Shown here piece by piece: positions 1 through 11,394 of a stretch of 22,500 nt of DNA; the first letter of the stretch is position 1; every line of letters starts with the position of its first letter. The notes below the pieces were generated by a model. That model was not told the DNA's origin, made no database searches, and saw only the letters and a program-made list of their open reading frames with translations. The stretch covers positions 23,148,754-23,171,253 of the forward strand of contig NC_091589.1 of the NCBI RefSeq assembly GCF_042767895.1. Reading direction: 5' to 3'. Source of the stretch: Penaeus vannamei. Taxonomy: Eukaryota > Arthropoda > Malacostraca > Decapoda > Penaeidae. The position numbers and the translations under genes are program-made.

Positions 1-120
1 CGTATATACGGACGCACACGTACACGTATATGAACGTATATACGGACACACACACACGCACGCATGCACACACACGCAAACGCACGCACGCACACACCCC
101 CCCCCTCCTCCTCCCATTCA
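1..120. repeat. CA/CG-rich alternating purine-pyrimidine tract
   Basis: Low-complexity DNA of alternating purine and pyrimidine, mostly CA with CG steps. The palindrome CGTATATACG occurs at 1-10 and again at 35-44, each followed by GAC, so the left end is a degenerate 34-bp repeat. From about 49 to 105 the sequence is CACACA mixed with CGCACG and GCATGC, which is the classic composition for left-handed Z-DNA. No gene is visible. The tract probably continues to the left of the window. Confidence 0.8.
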
Positions 121-270
121 AGTTAACAACTTACAACTACTTCCGCGTCCATGAACTTACAGCGGCTGCTCTCCTCTGCACATGACCCCCCCCCCCCTCC
201 TCCTCCCACCCTTAACATGCACACTTCCCCGAGGCTTCCCCGACGAATTTACTGCGGGTGTTCTCCTCAG
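121..270. repeat. First copy of a ~110-bp block repeated 889 bp downstream
   Basis: The stretch from the GCGGCTGCT at about 162 through a C-run, the TCCTCCCACC and TTAACATGCACACTTCC motifs, and the ACTGCGGGTG near 250 recurs almost unchanged at about 1051-1160. It leads into the 69-bp minisatellite here and out of it there. It looks like a boundary element or a diverged monomer group of a larger repeat. No coding signal is seen. Confidence 0.75.
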
Positions 271-960
271 CAGACAACCTCCCTCTCTCCTCCCCCCTAG
301 AGTTCCCCCCGACGACCTTCCTGCGGCTGTTCTCCTCAGCAGACAACCTCCCTCTTTCCTCCCCCCTAGAGTTCCCCCCGACGACCTTCCTGCGGCTGTT
401 CTCCTCAGCAGACAACCTCCCTCTTTCCTCCCCCTAGAGTTCCCCCCGACGACCTTCCTGCGGCTGTTCTCCTCAGCAGACAACCTCCCTCTCTCCTTCC
501 CCTTGAGTTCCCCCCGACGACCTTCCTGCGGCTGTTCTCCTCAGCAGACAACCTCCCTCTCTCCTTCCCCTTGAGTTCCCCCCGACGACCTTCCTGCGGC
601 TGTTCTCCTCAGCAGACAACCTCCCTCTCTCCTTCCCCCTAGAGTTCCCCCCGACGACCTTCCTGCGGCTGTTCTCCTCAGCAGACAACCTCCCTCTTTC
701 CTCCCCCCTAGAGTTCCCCCCGACGACCTTCCTGCGGCTGTTCTCCTCAGCAGACAACCTCCCTCTTTCCTCCCCCCTAGAGTTCCCCCCGACGACCTTC
801 CTGCGGCTGTTCTCCTCAGCATCCAACACCCCTTGAGTTTCCCCAAACGACCTTCCTGCGGCTGTTCTCCTCAGCAGACAACCTCCCTCTTTCCTCCCCC
901 CTAGAGTTTCCCCCGACGACCTTCCTGCGGCTGTTCTCCTCAGCACACAACACCCCTCTT
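271..960. repeat. C-rich minisatellite, 68-69 bp unit
   Basis: Tandem units begin AGTTCCCCCCGACGACC and continue through CTGCGGCTGTTCTCCTCAGC and a CCTCCCTC-rich tail. Successive unit starts at 301, 370, 438, 506, 574, 643, 712 and 781 give periods of 68 or 69 bp. At 69 bp (23 codons) both strands stay open and translate to repeating peptides, arginine/glycine/glutamate-rich on the minus strand and proline/leucine-rich on the plus strand. The alternation of 68 and 69 bp breaks the frame between units, and there is no gene context, so I call this a minisatellite and not a repeat protein. The minus strand is G-rich. Confidence 0.9.
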
Positions 961-1850
961 CCTGTCCCGACGCACTTACAGCAGCTGTTCTCCTCAGCAC
1001 ACCAACCCCCCCTGAGTTTCCCTCCTAGAGTTCCCCCCGAAGACCTTACAGCGGCTGCTCTCCTCAGCACATGACCCCCCCCCCTCCCTCCTCCCACCCT
1101 TAACATGCACACTTCCCCGAGGCTTCCCCGACGAATATACTGCGGGTGTTCTCCTCAGCACACAACACCCCTCTTCCTGTCCCGACGAACTTACAGCAGC
1201 TATTCTCCTCAACACACAACCCCCCTTATCCCCCCCCTAGAATTTCCCCCAACGACCTTACAACATCTATTCTCCTCAACACACAACCCCCCCTTATTCC
1301 CCCCACCCCCACCCCCTAGAATTTCCCCCAACGACCTTACAGCAGCTGTTCTCCTCAACACACAACCCCCCTTATTCCCCCCACCCCCACCCCCTAGAAT
1401 TTCCCCCAACGACCTTACAGCAGCTGTTCTCCTCAACACACAACCCCCCTTATCCCCCCCCCTAGAATTTCCCCCAACGACCTTACAGCAGCTGTTCTCC
1501 TCAACACACAACCCCCTCTTTCCTCCCTCCCCCCCTAGAACTTCCCCCAACGACATTACAGCAGCTGTTCTCCTCAACACACAACCCCCCTTATTCCCCC
1601 CACCCCCACCCCCTAGAATTTCCCCCAACGACATTACAGCAGCTGTTCTCCTCAACACACAACCCCCCTTATTCCCCCCACCCCCACCCCCTAGAATTTC
1701 CCCCAACGATCTTACTGCGGCTATTCTCCTCAACACACAATCCCCCTCTTTCATTCCCCCCCCTAAAATCCCCCCCCCCCCCCCAGCCCCCGCCGCCCAA
1801 CGACCTAACTGCGAATGTTCTCCTCAGCACCCCACCCCCACCCTGGAGTC
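961..1850. repeat. Related C-rich minisatellite, 68-78 bp unit
   Basis: This array continues from the 69-bp one and shares its core (ACGACCTTACAGCAGC then GTTCTCCTCA). It has AGAATTTCCCCCAACGACC starts and a longer C-rich spacer. Starts at 1318, 1396 and 1464 give periods of 78 and 68 bp. The length difference lies in the spacer, where CCCCCCACCCCCACCCCC may be present or absent. That spacer puts three or four C-runs together in several units, so the minus strand has G-quadruplex potential. The array degrades into poly-C near 1768-1880. Long open frames on both strands reflect stop-poor composition. Confidence 0.9.
1051..1160. repeat. Second copy of the ~110-bp block
   Basis: Near-identical to about 162-270: GCGGCTGCT, a C-run, TTAACATGCACACTTCC, GAGGCTTCCCCGACGAA, then ACTGCGGGTG. 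The offset is 889 bp. The differences are small: CTCTGCA versus CTCAGCA, poly-C length, and one T/A change. It marks a higher-order organisation of the C-rich minisatellite. Confidence 0.75.
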
Positions 1851-1969
1851 CCCCCCCCACTCCCCCCACCCACCCCACCACCCCCCGACGCTATACTACC
1901 CCTTAGTGTTAACAAGACTCGCGTGCAGAGGAGGCGCCGCCACACTTCGCTTTGAGAGGAAAAAACGGA

Positions 1970-1985
1970 AATTAAACGTTTAATT
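1970..1985. repeat. 16-bp perfect palindrome
   Basis: AATTAAACGTTTAATT reads the same on both strands. It sits exactly at the change from the C-rich minisatellite flank to the AT-rich block. It could extrude as a small cruciform. No function is assigned. Confidence 0.8.
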
Positions 1986-2095
1986 AAATAATATTAAATA
2001 ATATTTTAATTTATTTTAATTTAATTTAATTTAATTTAATCTTATTTTATTTTATTTTTATTTTATTTTAATTTAATTTAATTTAATGTTTAATT
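1986..2095. repeat. AATTT / TTTTA pentanucleotide microsatellite
   Basis: Runs of TTTAA and TTTTA pentamers, slightly interrupted, fill this stretch and end in GTTTAATTAAAG. It is extremely AT-rich and easily melted. No coding content. Confidence 0.9.
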
Positions 2096-2199
2096 AAAGT
2101 TCGAACGGAATTTAAGGCGAACTCTTCGTCAGTTTCTTAATGGCGACTGTTTTTTTTTTTCCTGGGAGGTTGAAGCAGGTTAACTTCCGATTTAAGAAT

Positions 2200-2827
2200 T
2201 GGCAAATGAAGGAAGAAAAAAAAGTGGATGGATTTAAGAAGAATTCGCAAATAAAGTGAAAAAAATAGATTTAAAAAGAATTAGAAAATAAAGTAAAAGA
2301 ATAATAATAAGAAGAATATATATATTAAAGTGAAACAAATAAAAATAGATAGATTTATTAAGAATTCGCAATAAAAGTAAAAAATAAATAAATGAAAATA
2401 CATAAATTTAAGAAGAATTGGCAAATAAAGTAAGAAAAAAATAGATGGATTTAAGAAGAATTCGCAAATAAAGTGGAAATAATAGATTTAAAAAGAATTC
2501 GGAAATAAAGTAAAATAATAATCATAATAAAAATAGATATATTAAAGTGAAAAAAATAGAAATAGATAGATTTAAGGATTCACAAAAAAAGTAAAAAAAT
2601 AAATGAAAATACATAGATTTAAGAAAAATTCGCAAAGTAAAAAAAATAAATAAAAGTAGAATTAAGAAGAATTCGCAAATAAAGTAAAACAAAAAAATAA
2701 CAATAATAAAAACAGATAGATTAAAGTAAAAAAAAAAAATATCGAAAATAAAGTGAAAAAATTATTTAAAAAAATAAATATATTTAAGAAGAATTAGCAA
2801 ATAAAGTGCAAAAAATAATTAAATTGA
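2200..2827. repeat. AT-rich higher-order repeat, ~210 bp, three diverged copies
   Basis: A short motif, TTAAGAAGAATTCGCAAATA followed by AAGTG or AAGTA, recurs many times with substitutions and A-run length changes. At a larger scale the series repeats with the same order of subunits. Copy A is about 2231-2447, copy B about 2448-2654, and copy C about 2655-2827, shortened. Landmarks in A and B in the same order are GAAGAATTCGCAAATAAAGT, AAAAAGAATT, ATATTAAAGTGAAA, AGATAGATTTA, and GAAAATACAT. The copies are far more diverged than the 79-bp satellite, so this is an older repeat. No gene is seen. Confidence 0.75.
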
Positions 2828-3017
2828 AACAGATAAGCCTCTCATATATCTGGCGTAATTTATCAAATGCGTTCAGTATTTCCTTACGCTTTTGTATTAT
2901 ATCAATTTTCAAATCTTTATTATGGAAACTAATATATTTTTCATAATATTAAAATCTTCCTTTTAAAGCTGTGACTCTGCAATTTGATATTTCTTGGTTT
3001 ATGAAATATTACTAGTT
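2828..3017. other. Unique AT-rich spacer, nothing recognised
   Basis: Non-repetitive AT-rich DNA between two repeats. I see no open frame of note, no RNA gene signature and no transposon end. Confidence 0.6.
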
Positions 3018-3076
3018 TTTTTCCCTCCCCTCTCCCTCCCCCCCCCCTCTCTCTCTCTCCCTCTCTCTCCCTCTCC

Positions 3077-3133
<57 letters not shown>

Positions 3134-3195
3134 ACTGTTTCCTCCTCCTTCCCACTCCCTTTCCCTCTCTTTCTCCCTCTTCCTCTCCCAACTAG
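3018..3195. repeat. TC microsatellite with CCCTCT border
   Basis: A pure TC run of roughly 55 bp (about 3077-3132) lies inside a wider CT-rich stretch with C-runs. It is homopyrimidine on the plus strand. Confidence 0.95.
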
Positions 3196-3239
3196 AAAAT
3201 CCATGAAATAAGGAAGTCAAAAAGAATAATGGAAAGGAA

Positions 3240-4190
3240 ATCCGCCCACTCGCCCCCCATTCCCTCTCCCTCTCCCTCCCACCCCACCACTCCCCCTCCT
3301 TCTCCCACCCTCTCCTTCTCCCATTCCCACCCCACCACCCAGTTACCCCCTGCACCCGCCACTCCCCCACCAAGTCAGCCCCTACTCCCAACTCACTCCC
3401 CCTCCCTCTCCCTACCCACTCCCAACCACCCCACCAAGTTACCCCTACTCCCCACCCACTCCCACTCCCCATCCACTAACCCCCGCTTACCCCCCCACTC
3501 CCACTCCCCCCACCAAGCCATCCCCTACCCCTCACTCTCCCATTCTCTCCCATTCCCCCACCCAGTTACCCCCTACTCCCCAACCCACTCCCCCTTCCCC
3601 ACACACTGCCCTCCCTCTCCCCATCCACCCAGTTACCCCCTACTCCCCTTCCCCACCCCCACCCAGTTACCCCTCTACTCCCTTCCCCACCCCCACCCAG
3701 TTACCCCCTACTCCCCTTCCCCACTCCCACTCCCCCTTCCCCACCCACTCCCCTCCCTCTCCCCACCCGCCCAGTTACCCCCTACTCCCCTTCCCCACCC
3801 CCACCCAGTTACCCCCTACTCCCCCTCCCCTTCCCCACCCCCACCCAGTTACCCCCTACTCCCCCTCCCCTTCCCCACCCCCACCCAGTTACCCCCTACT
3901 CCCACTCCCCTTCCCCACCCCCACCCAGTTACCCCCTACTCCCACTCCCCTTCCCCACCCAGTTACCCCCTACTCCCCAACCCACTCCCCTTCCCCACCC
4001 CCACCCAGTTACCCCCTACTCCCACTCCCCTCTCCCCACCTCCACCCAGTTACCCCCTACTCCCCTTCCCCACCCCCACCCAGTTACCCCCTACTCCCAC
4101 TCCCCTTCCCCACCCCCACCACGTTACCCCCTACTCCCCCCTCCCCCCTTCCCCCCTCCCCACTCCCCCACCCCGCCCACCCTTCGTAAC
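3240..4190. repeat. C-rich minisatellite, 34-40 bp unit, anchored by CAGTTACCCCCTAC
   Basis: CAGTTACCCCCTACTCCCC recurs from about 3340 to 4110, most regularly after 3560, separated by CCTTCCCCACCCCCAC spacers. Starts at 3806, 3846 and 3886 give a 40-bp period; other units are about 34 bp. The left part (3240-3560) is a more degenerate form. The plus strand is almost free of G. Many C-runs of four to five bases lie close together, giving i-motif potential on the plus strand and G-quadruplex potential on the minus strand. The 340-residue open frame across it is Pro/Ser/Thr low complexity and is not treated as a gene. Confidence 0.92.
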
Positions 4191-4375
4191 CTGGCCCCCT
4201 CCATCAGTCACTCGCTCCTCATTAAGATCGGCGTCGCTCTATCTGCCTTAATTAACACGACGGGGATCACACGCCTCCCCCGCGCCGTTTTGCGTCGGCG
4301 GCGGAGATGCGGCTGTGGAGGGGTGTGTCTGCGTGCGTGTGCGAATGTTTGTTGGTTTGCTTGTGTGGGTTTAAT
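4191..4375. other. Complex GC-rich island between repeats
   Basis: About 180 bp of non-repetitive DNA, GC-rich and CpG-rich at 4255-4320 (CGACGGGG, CCCCGCGCCG, GCGTCGGCGGCGG). It separates the C-rich minisatellite from the TA-rich compound microsatellite. No coding or RNA signature is recognised. Confidence 0.5.
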
Positions 4376-4409
4376 AAATAAATAAATATCTGTGCATATA
4401 TGTGTCTGA

Positions 4410-4484
<75 letters not shown>

Positions 4485-4493
4485 CATGTATGC

Positions 4494-4588
<95 letters not shown>

Positions 4589-4628
4589 AATGAATGAATG
4601 AATGAATGAATGAATGAATGAATGAATG

Positions 4629-4659
<31 letters not shown>

Positions 4660-4842
4660 GTATGTATGCATGCATGCATGTATGTATGAATGAATGAATG
4701 AATGAATGAACGAATGACTGAATGAATGAATGAATGTATGCATGTATGTGTATATGTATATATGTATGTATCTATATATAAATATATCTATGTATATATA
4801 AATATATCTATACTGTGTGCATATATATATACATTACATATA

Positions 4843-4911
<69 letters not shown>

Positions 4912-4975
4912 TACTTTTATATACAGATATATGTGTACATACATACATACATACACATACACATACATACATTCA
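4376..4975. repeat. Compound microsatellite: AAAT, TA, TGTA/TGAA/TGCA, TA, CATA
   Basis: Blocks in order: AAAT units (about 4371-4387); TA (4415-4479); a TATGCATG mixture; TA (4497-4562); a TGNA tetranucleotide mosaic in which blocks of TGTA, TGAA and TGCA alternate in phase (4563-4745); degenerate TATATC/TATG (4746-4846); TA (about 4847-4906); and CATA (about 4936-4973). Sequence is low complexity throughout. The TATG and CATA blocks are mutually complementary. Confidence 0.95.
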
Positions 4976-5280
4976 CTTAACAAACAGTACAACCCCCTCC
5001 ATCCCTTTTTTTTTACAACAGCCTCCACTCAAAAAGAGAGAAATACAGAACACAGGACCCCACCCCACCTCCATCCTTACCTCCCCACCCAATCCCACCC
5101 CCTCCTCCACCCTATCCCTACCAATACAGCAATCTTTTCTTCCAAAATCTATACCTCATTAGAAAAAAATATGCATGTGTAGTGTTACATGCTGAATATA
5201 AATGGAATTCATTGTTTTTTTTCTCTTTTCGTTGTTTTTTTTCCTTTCCTTTGTTGCAGACTTGTAACGAATGCATTTGG
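4976..5280. other. Low-to-moderate complexity spacer, nothing recognised
   Basis: A/C-rich DNA (4976-5160) followed by AT-rich DNA with two runs of T8 or longer. There is no supportable gene. Confidence 0.5.
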
Positions 5281-5520
<240 letters not shown>

Positions 5521-5859
5521 ATGAAAATTTGGCAAACACAAAACCTCGCCAATTCCCAATAAAAAGAAATAAAAAGAAACTACAGGACATCCCTTTTGCA
5601 ACTGCCTGCAACATTCCATAATTAAACGCGAACAACGATGTAAAACTTAAATTAATCAGTAAAATTACACATCTCCGACAAAAGATCGTCTACAATTTTT
5701 TTTTCTCCTTAAATAAACAAGATGGCGCTGTTGTAAACATTGCAACTATGTATTTTTTTCTCTCTCAATCTATTTCTTCTTTATTTTCTTATAAACTGCA
5801 ATACATACTTTTTTTCTTTTCTTTTTCTGATTCACTGATTCCACGAATGAATTAAACAT
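5521..5859. other. Unique AT-rich segment, nothing firmly recognised
   Basis: Non-repetitive DNA apart from T-runs at 5695-5707 and 5752-5830. It contains AACAAGATGGCGCTGTTG near 5718, a good match to the AAnATGGCG core bound by YY1/Pleiohomeotic proteins, but a single match of this length proves nothing. No gene is seen. Confidence 0.5.
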
Positions 5860-6175
5860 TGAACTCTGGCTGTGTGTGTTTTGAACTGTTAGCTGATAGC
5901 TTTAAAACAACAATGACAAGAATAGATACACACGAGCATACACACCTAGATACACATACGTACAGAAATACTCATAAACACATACACAGCTACAAAGATA
6001 CTCGCACACACAAACACACATACATGTATACATATAAGTCTGTATATTCTATATACACCCACATACACACACGTAAATGTTTACACTTACTGGTACACGT
6101 AAATATATATATACATATATATACATATACCTAGATACTTACATATACGTACATACACATGAATATACCCACACA

Positions 6176-6251
<76 letters not shown>

Positions 6252-6555
6252 TACACACACACACACACAACACACACACATAAACACACAAATAAACACA
6301 AATAAACACACAACACACACACACACACACAAATAAACACACAACACACAACACACACACACACAAATAAACACACAACACACACACAAATAAACACACA
6401 ACACACACACACAAATAAACACACAACACACACACACAAATAATCACACAACACACACACACACAAATAAACACACAAACAAACACGCACACAAACAAAC
6501 ACACACACACACACACCCACACACACAAACAAACACACACATACAAACACATCCA
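5860..6555. repeat. CA-rich region with a pure CA run and AAATAAACACA units
   Basis: Degenerate ACATAC/ACACAT (5920-6175) leads into a pure CA run (6177-6249). Then come repeated units of CACACACAAATAAACACACA with variable CA length (about 6250-6480), and CACACAAACAAACA to 6555. The many overlapping Cys/Val or Thr/His open frames are translations of this tract and not genes. Confidence 0.95.
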
Positions 6556-6723
6556 CAGGCAATCTCCCGGTCTGCGCGTTGCCAAAGGCCATCCCCCAAA
6601 AGCGACCCTGTATAATATCAACATTTCTGGCACGTGACAATTTTGTCTATTTTCAACGGGTTGTTTTTTTCACCGACAGTCTTTTGTTTTTGTTTTTCTT
6701 TGTTTCTCTCGCTGTGACACGAT

Positions 6724-6724
<1 letters not shown>
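6556..6724. other. Unique left flank with an E-box
   Basis: Non-repetitive DNA. It has a small inverted repeat GGCAA (6558-6562) / TTGCC (6579-6583), and CACGTGAC with a perfect E-box CACGTG at 6631-6636. No coding gene is seen. Confidence 0.5.

Positions 6725-6755
<31 letters not shown>
6725..6755. repeat. Poly-T, 31 bases
   Basis: An uninterrupted T31 run lies 46 bp before the satellite array begins. It could be the tail of a minus-strand retroposed element, but I see no element body or target-site duplication. Confidence 0.95.
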
Positions 6756-6756
<1 letters not shown>

Positions 6757-9174
6757 TCTTTTATCTCACTGTTGGAAAATATTCTAAGAGGCTAGATCAG
6801 GAGCAACTCGAGGAGGTGTCATGAAGTCTATTTTGATGATTGTTCAATGGAAATATAACCATTAAAATCATTACTTTCCAAGCAACTCGAGGAGGTGTCA
6901 TGGCGACTGTTTTGATGATTGTTCAATGGAAATATAACCCTTAAAATCATTCCTTTCCAAGCAACCCGAGGAGGTGTCATGGCGACTGTTTTGATGATTG
7001 TTCAATGGAAATATAACCCTTAAAATCATTACTTTCCAAGCAACTCGAGGAGGTGTCATGGCGACTGTTTTGATGATTGTTCAATGGAAATATAACCATT
7101 AAAATCATTACTTTCCAAGCAACTCGAGGAGGTGTCATGGCGACTGTTTTGATGATCGTTCAATGGAAATATAACCCTTAAAATCATTACTTTCCAAGCA
7201 ACTCGAGGAGGTGTCATGGCGACTGTTTTGATGATCGTTCAATGGAAATATAACCATTAAAATCATTACTTTCCAAGCAACTCGAGGAGGTGTCATGGCG
7301 ACTGTTTTGATGATCGTTCCATTGAAAATATAACCCTTAAAATCATTACTTTCCAAGCAACTCGAGGAGGTGTCATGGCGACTGTTTTGATGATCGTTCA
7401 ATGGAAATATAACCCTTAAAATCATTACTTTCCAAGCAACTCGAGGAGGTGTCATGGCGACTGTTTTGATGATCGTTCAATGGAAATATAACCATTAAAA
7501 TCATTACTTTCCAAGCAACTCGAGGAGGTGTCATGGCGACTGTTTTGATGATCGTTCAATGGAAATATAACCCTTAAAATCATTACTTTCCAAGCAACTC
7601 GAGGAGGTGTCATGGCGACTGTTTTGATGATCGTTCAATGGAAATATAACCCTTAAAATCATTACTTTCCAAGCAACTCGAGGAGGTGTCATGGCGACTG
7701 TTTTGATGATCGTTCAATGGAAATATAACCCTTAAAATCATTACTTTCCAAGCAACTCGAGGAGGTGTCATGGCGACTGTTTTGATGATCGTTCAATGGA
7801 AATATAACCATTAAAATCACTACTTTCCAAGCAACTCGAGGAGGTGTCATGGCGACTGTTTTGATGATCGTTCCATGAAAATATAACCCTTAAAATCATT
7901 ACTTTCCAAGCAACTCCAGGAGGTGTCATGGCGTCTATTTTGATGATCGTTCAATTGAAAATATAACCCTTAAAATCAATACTTTCCAAGCAACTCGAGG
8001 AGGTGTCATGGCGACTGTTTTGATGATCGTTCAATGGAAATATAACCCTTAAAATCATTACTTTCCAAGCAACCCGAGGAGGTGTCATGGCGACTGTTTT
8101 GATGATTGTTCAATGGAAATATAACCCTTAAAATCATTACTTTCCAAGCAACTCGAGGAGGTGTCATGGCGACTGTTTTGATGATCGTTCAATGGAAATA
8201 TAACCCTTAAAATCATTACTTTCCAAGCAACTCGAGGAGGTGTCATGGCGACTGTTTTGATGATCGTTCAATGGAAATATAACCCTTAAAATCATTACTT
8301 TCCAAGCAACCCGAGGAGGTGTCATGGCGACTGTTTTGATGATCGTTCAATGGAAATATAACCCTTAAAATCATTACTTTCCAAGCAACTCGAGGAGGTG
8401 TCATGGCGACTGTTTTGATGATCGTTCAATGGAAATATAACCCTTAAAATCATTACTTTCCAAGCAACTCGAGGAGGTGTCATGGCGACTGTTTTGATGA
8501 TCGTTCAATGGAAATATAACCCTTAAAATCATTACTTTCCAAGCAACCCGAGGAGGTGTCATGGCGACTGTTTTGATGATTGTTCAATGGAAATATAACC
8601 CTTAAAATCATTACTTTCCAAGCAACTCGAGGAGGTGTCATGGCGACTGTTTTGATGATTGTTCAATGGAAATATAACCCTTAAAATCATTACTTTCCAA
8701 GCAACTCGAGGAGGTGTCATGGCGACTGTTTTGATGATCGTTCAATGGAAATATAACCCTTAAAATCATTACTTTCCAAGCAACTCGAGGAGGTGTCATG
8801 GCGACTGTTTTGATGATCGTTCAATGGAAATATAACCCTTAAAATCATTACTTTCCAAGCAACTCGAGGAGGTGTCATGGCGACTGTTTTGATGATCGTT
8901 CAATGGAAATATAACCCTTAAAGTCATTACTTTCCAAGCAACCCGAGGAGGTGTCATGGCGACTGTTTTGATGATCGTTCAATGGAAATATAACCCTTAA
9001 AGTCATTACTTTCCAAGCAACCCGAGGAGGTGTCATGGCGACTGTTTTGATGATCGTTCAATGGAAATATAACCATTAAAATCATTACTTTCCAAGCAAC
9101 TCGAGGAGGTGTCATGGCGTCTATTTTGATGATCGTTCAATGGAAATATAACCCTTAAAGTCATTCCTTTCCAA

Positions 9175-9885
9175 GCAACTCGAGGAGGTGTCATGGCGAC
9201 TGTTTTGATGATCGTTCAATGGAAATATAACCATTAAAATCAATACTTTCCAAGCAACTCGAGGAGGTGTCATGGCGACTGTTTTGATGATCGTTCAATG
9301 GAAATATAACCATTAAAATCATTACTTTCCAAGCAACTCGAGGAGGTGTCATGGCGACTGTTTTGATGATCGTTCAATGGAAATATAACCGTTAAAATCA
9401 TTCCTTTCCAAGCAACTCGAGGAGGTGTCATGGCGGCTATTTTGATGATCGTTCAATGGAAATATAACCCTTAAAATCGTTACTTTCCAAGCAACTCCAG
9501 GAGGTGTCATGGCGACTGTTTTGATGATCGTTCAATGGAAATATAACCCTTAAAATCGTTACTTTCCAAGCAACTCGAGGAGGTGTCATGGCGACTGTTT
9601 TGATGATCGTTCAATGGAAATATAACCCTTAAAATCGTTACTTTCCAAGCAACTCCAGGAGGTGTCATGGCGACTGTTTTGATGATTGTTCAATGGAAAT
9701 ATAACCCTTAAAATCATTCCTTTCCAAGCAACTCGAGGAGGTGTCATGGCGACTGTTTTGATGATTGTTCAATGGAAATATAACCATTAAAATCATTACT
9801 TTCCAAGCAACTCGAGGAGGTGTCATGGCGACTGTTTTGATGATTGTTCAATGGAAATATAACCCTTAAAATCATTCCTTTCCAA
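9175..9885 (+). repeat. Nine-monomer block duplicated at 12428-13138
   Basis: Nine consecutive monomers carry the ordered rare markers CAATACT, CGTTAAAATCATTCC, GGCGGCTATT, ACTCCAG, ACTCGAG, ACTCCAG. The same order reappears 3253 bp downstream over the same total length of 711 bp. This is a segmental duplication inside the satellite. Confidence 0.85.
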
Positions 9886-11394
9886 GCAACTCGAGGAGGT
9901 GTCATGGCGACTGTTTTGATGATTGTTCAATGGAAATATAACCATTAAAATCATTACTTTCCAAGCAACTCGAGGAGGTGTCATGGCGACTGTTTTGATG
10001 ATTGTTCAATGGAAATATAACCCTTAAAATCAATACTTTCCAAGCAACCCGAGGAGGTGTCATGGCGACTGTTTTGATGATCGTTCCATTGAAAATATAA
10101 CCGTTAAAATCATTATTTTCCAAGCAACTCGAGGAGGTGTCATGGCGACTGTTTTGATGATTGTTCAATGGAAATATAACCCTTAAAATCATTCCTTTCC
10201 AAGCAACCCGAGGAGGTGTCATGGCGACTGTTTTGATGATCGTTCAATGGAAATATAACCCTTAAAGTCATTACTTTCCAAGCAACTCGAGGAGGTGTCA
10301 TGGCGACTGTTTTGATGATTGTTCAATGGAAATATAACCCTTAAAATCATTACTTTCCAAGCAATTCGAGGAGGTGTCATGGCGACTGTTTTGATGATCG
10401 TTCCATTGAAAATATAACCCTTAAAATCATTACTTTCCAAGCAACTCGAGGAGGTGTCATGGCGACTGTTTCGATGATTGTTCAATGGAAATATAACCCT
10501 TAAAATCATTACTTTCGAAGCAACTCGAGGAGGTGTCATGGCGACTGTTTTGATGATCGTTCAATGGAAATATAACCATTAAAATCATTACTTTCCAAGC
10601 AACTCGAGGAGGTGTCATGGCGACTGTTTTGATGATCGTTCAATTCAAAATATAACCCTTAAAATCGTTACTTTCCAAGCAACTCGAGGAGGTGTCATGG
10701 CGACTGTTTTGATGATCGTTCCATTGAAAATATAACCCTTAAAATCATTACTTTCCAAGCAATTCGAGGAGGTGTCATGGCGACTGTTTTGATGATCGTT
10801 CCATTGAAAATATAACCCTTAAAATCATTACTTTCCAAGCAGCCCGAGGAGGTGTCATGGCGTCTATTTTGATGATTGTTCAATGGAAATATAACCCTTA
10901 AAATCGTTACTTTCCAAGCAATTCGAGGAGGTGTCATGGCGACTGTTTTGATGATCGTTCAATGGAAATATAACCCTTAAAATCATTACTTTCCAAGCAA
11001 TTCGAGGAGGTGTCATGGCGACTGTTTTGATGATCGTTCAATGGAAATATAACCCTTAAAATCATTACTTTCCAAGCAACCCGAGGAGGTGTCATGGCGA
11101 CTGTTTTGATGATCGTTCCATTGAAAATATAACCCTTAAAATCATTACTTTCCAAGCAACCCGAGGAGGTGTCATGGCGACTGTTTTGATGATCGTTCAA
11201 TTCAAAATATAACCCTTAAAATCATTACTTTCCAAGCAACCCGAGGAGGTGTCATGGCGACTGTTTTGATGATCGTTCAATTCAAAATATAACCCTTAAA
11301 ATCATTACTTTCCAAGCAACCCGAGGAGGTGTCATGGCGACTGTTTTGATGATCGTTCAATGGAAATATAACCCTTAAAATCATTACTTTCCAA

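Noticed and set aside
1105..1983. 292-residue plus-strand open frame, Pro/Thr/Asn-rich repeats
   Set aside because: It is the translation of the 68-78 bp minisatellite. Unit length is not constantly a multiple of three and there is no gene context.
3229..4251. 340-residue plus-strand open frame, Pro/Ser/Thr-rich
   Set aside because: It covers a C-rich minisatellite with varying 34-40 bp period. The peptide is pure low complexity and similar composition is open in other frames.
6176..6640. Cys/Val-rich minus-strand frames of 116-169 residues
   Set aside because: They are translations of the CA repeat in three frames.
6725..6755. Poly-T as the tail of a reverse-transcribed element next to the array
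   Set aside because: No element body, RNA polymerase III boxes or target-site duplication can be seen around it.
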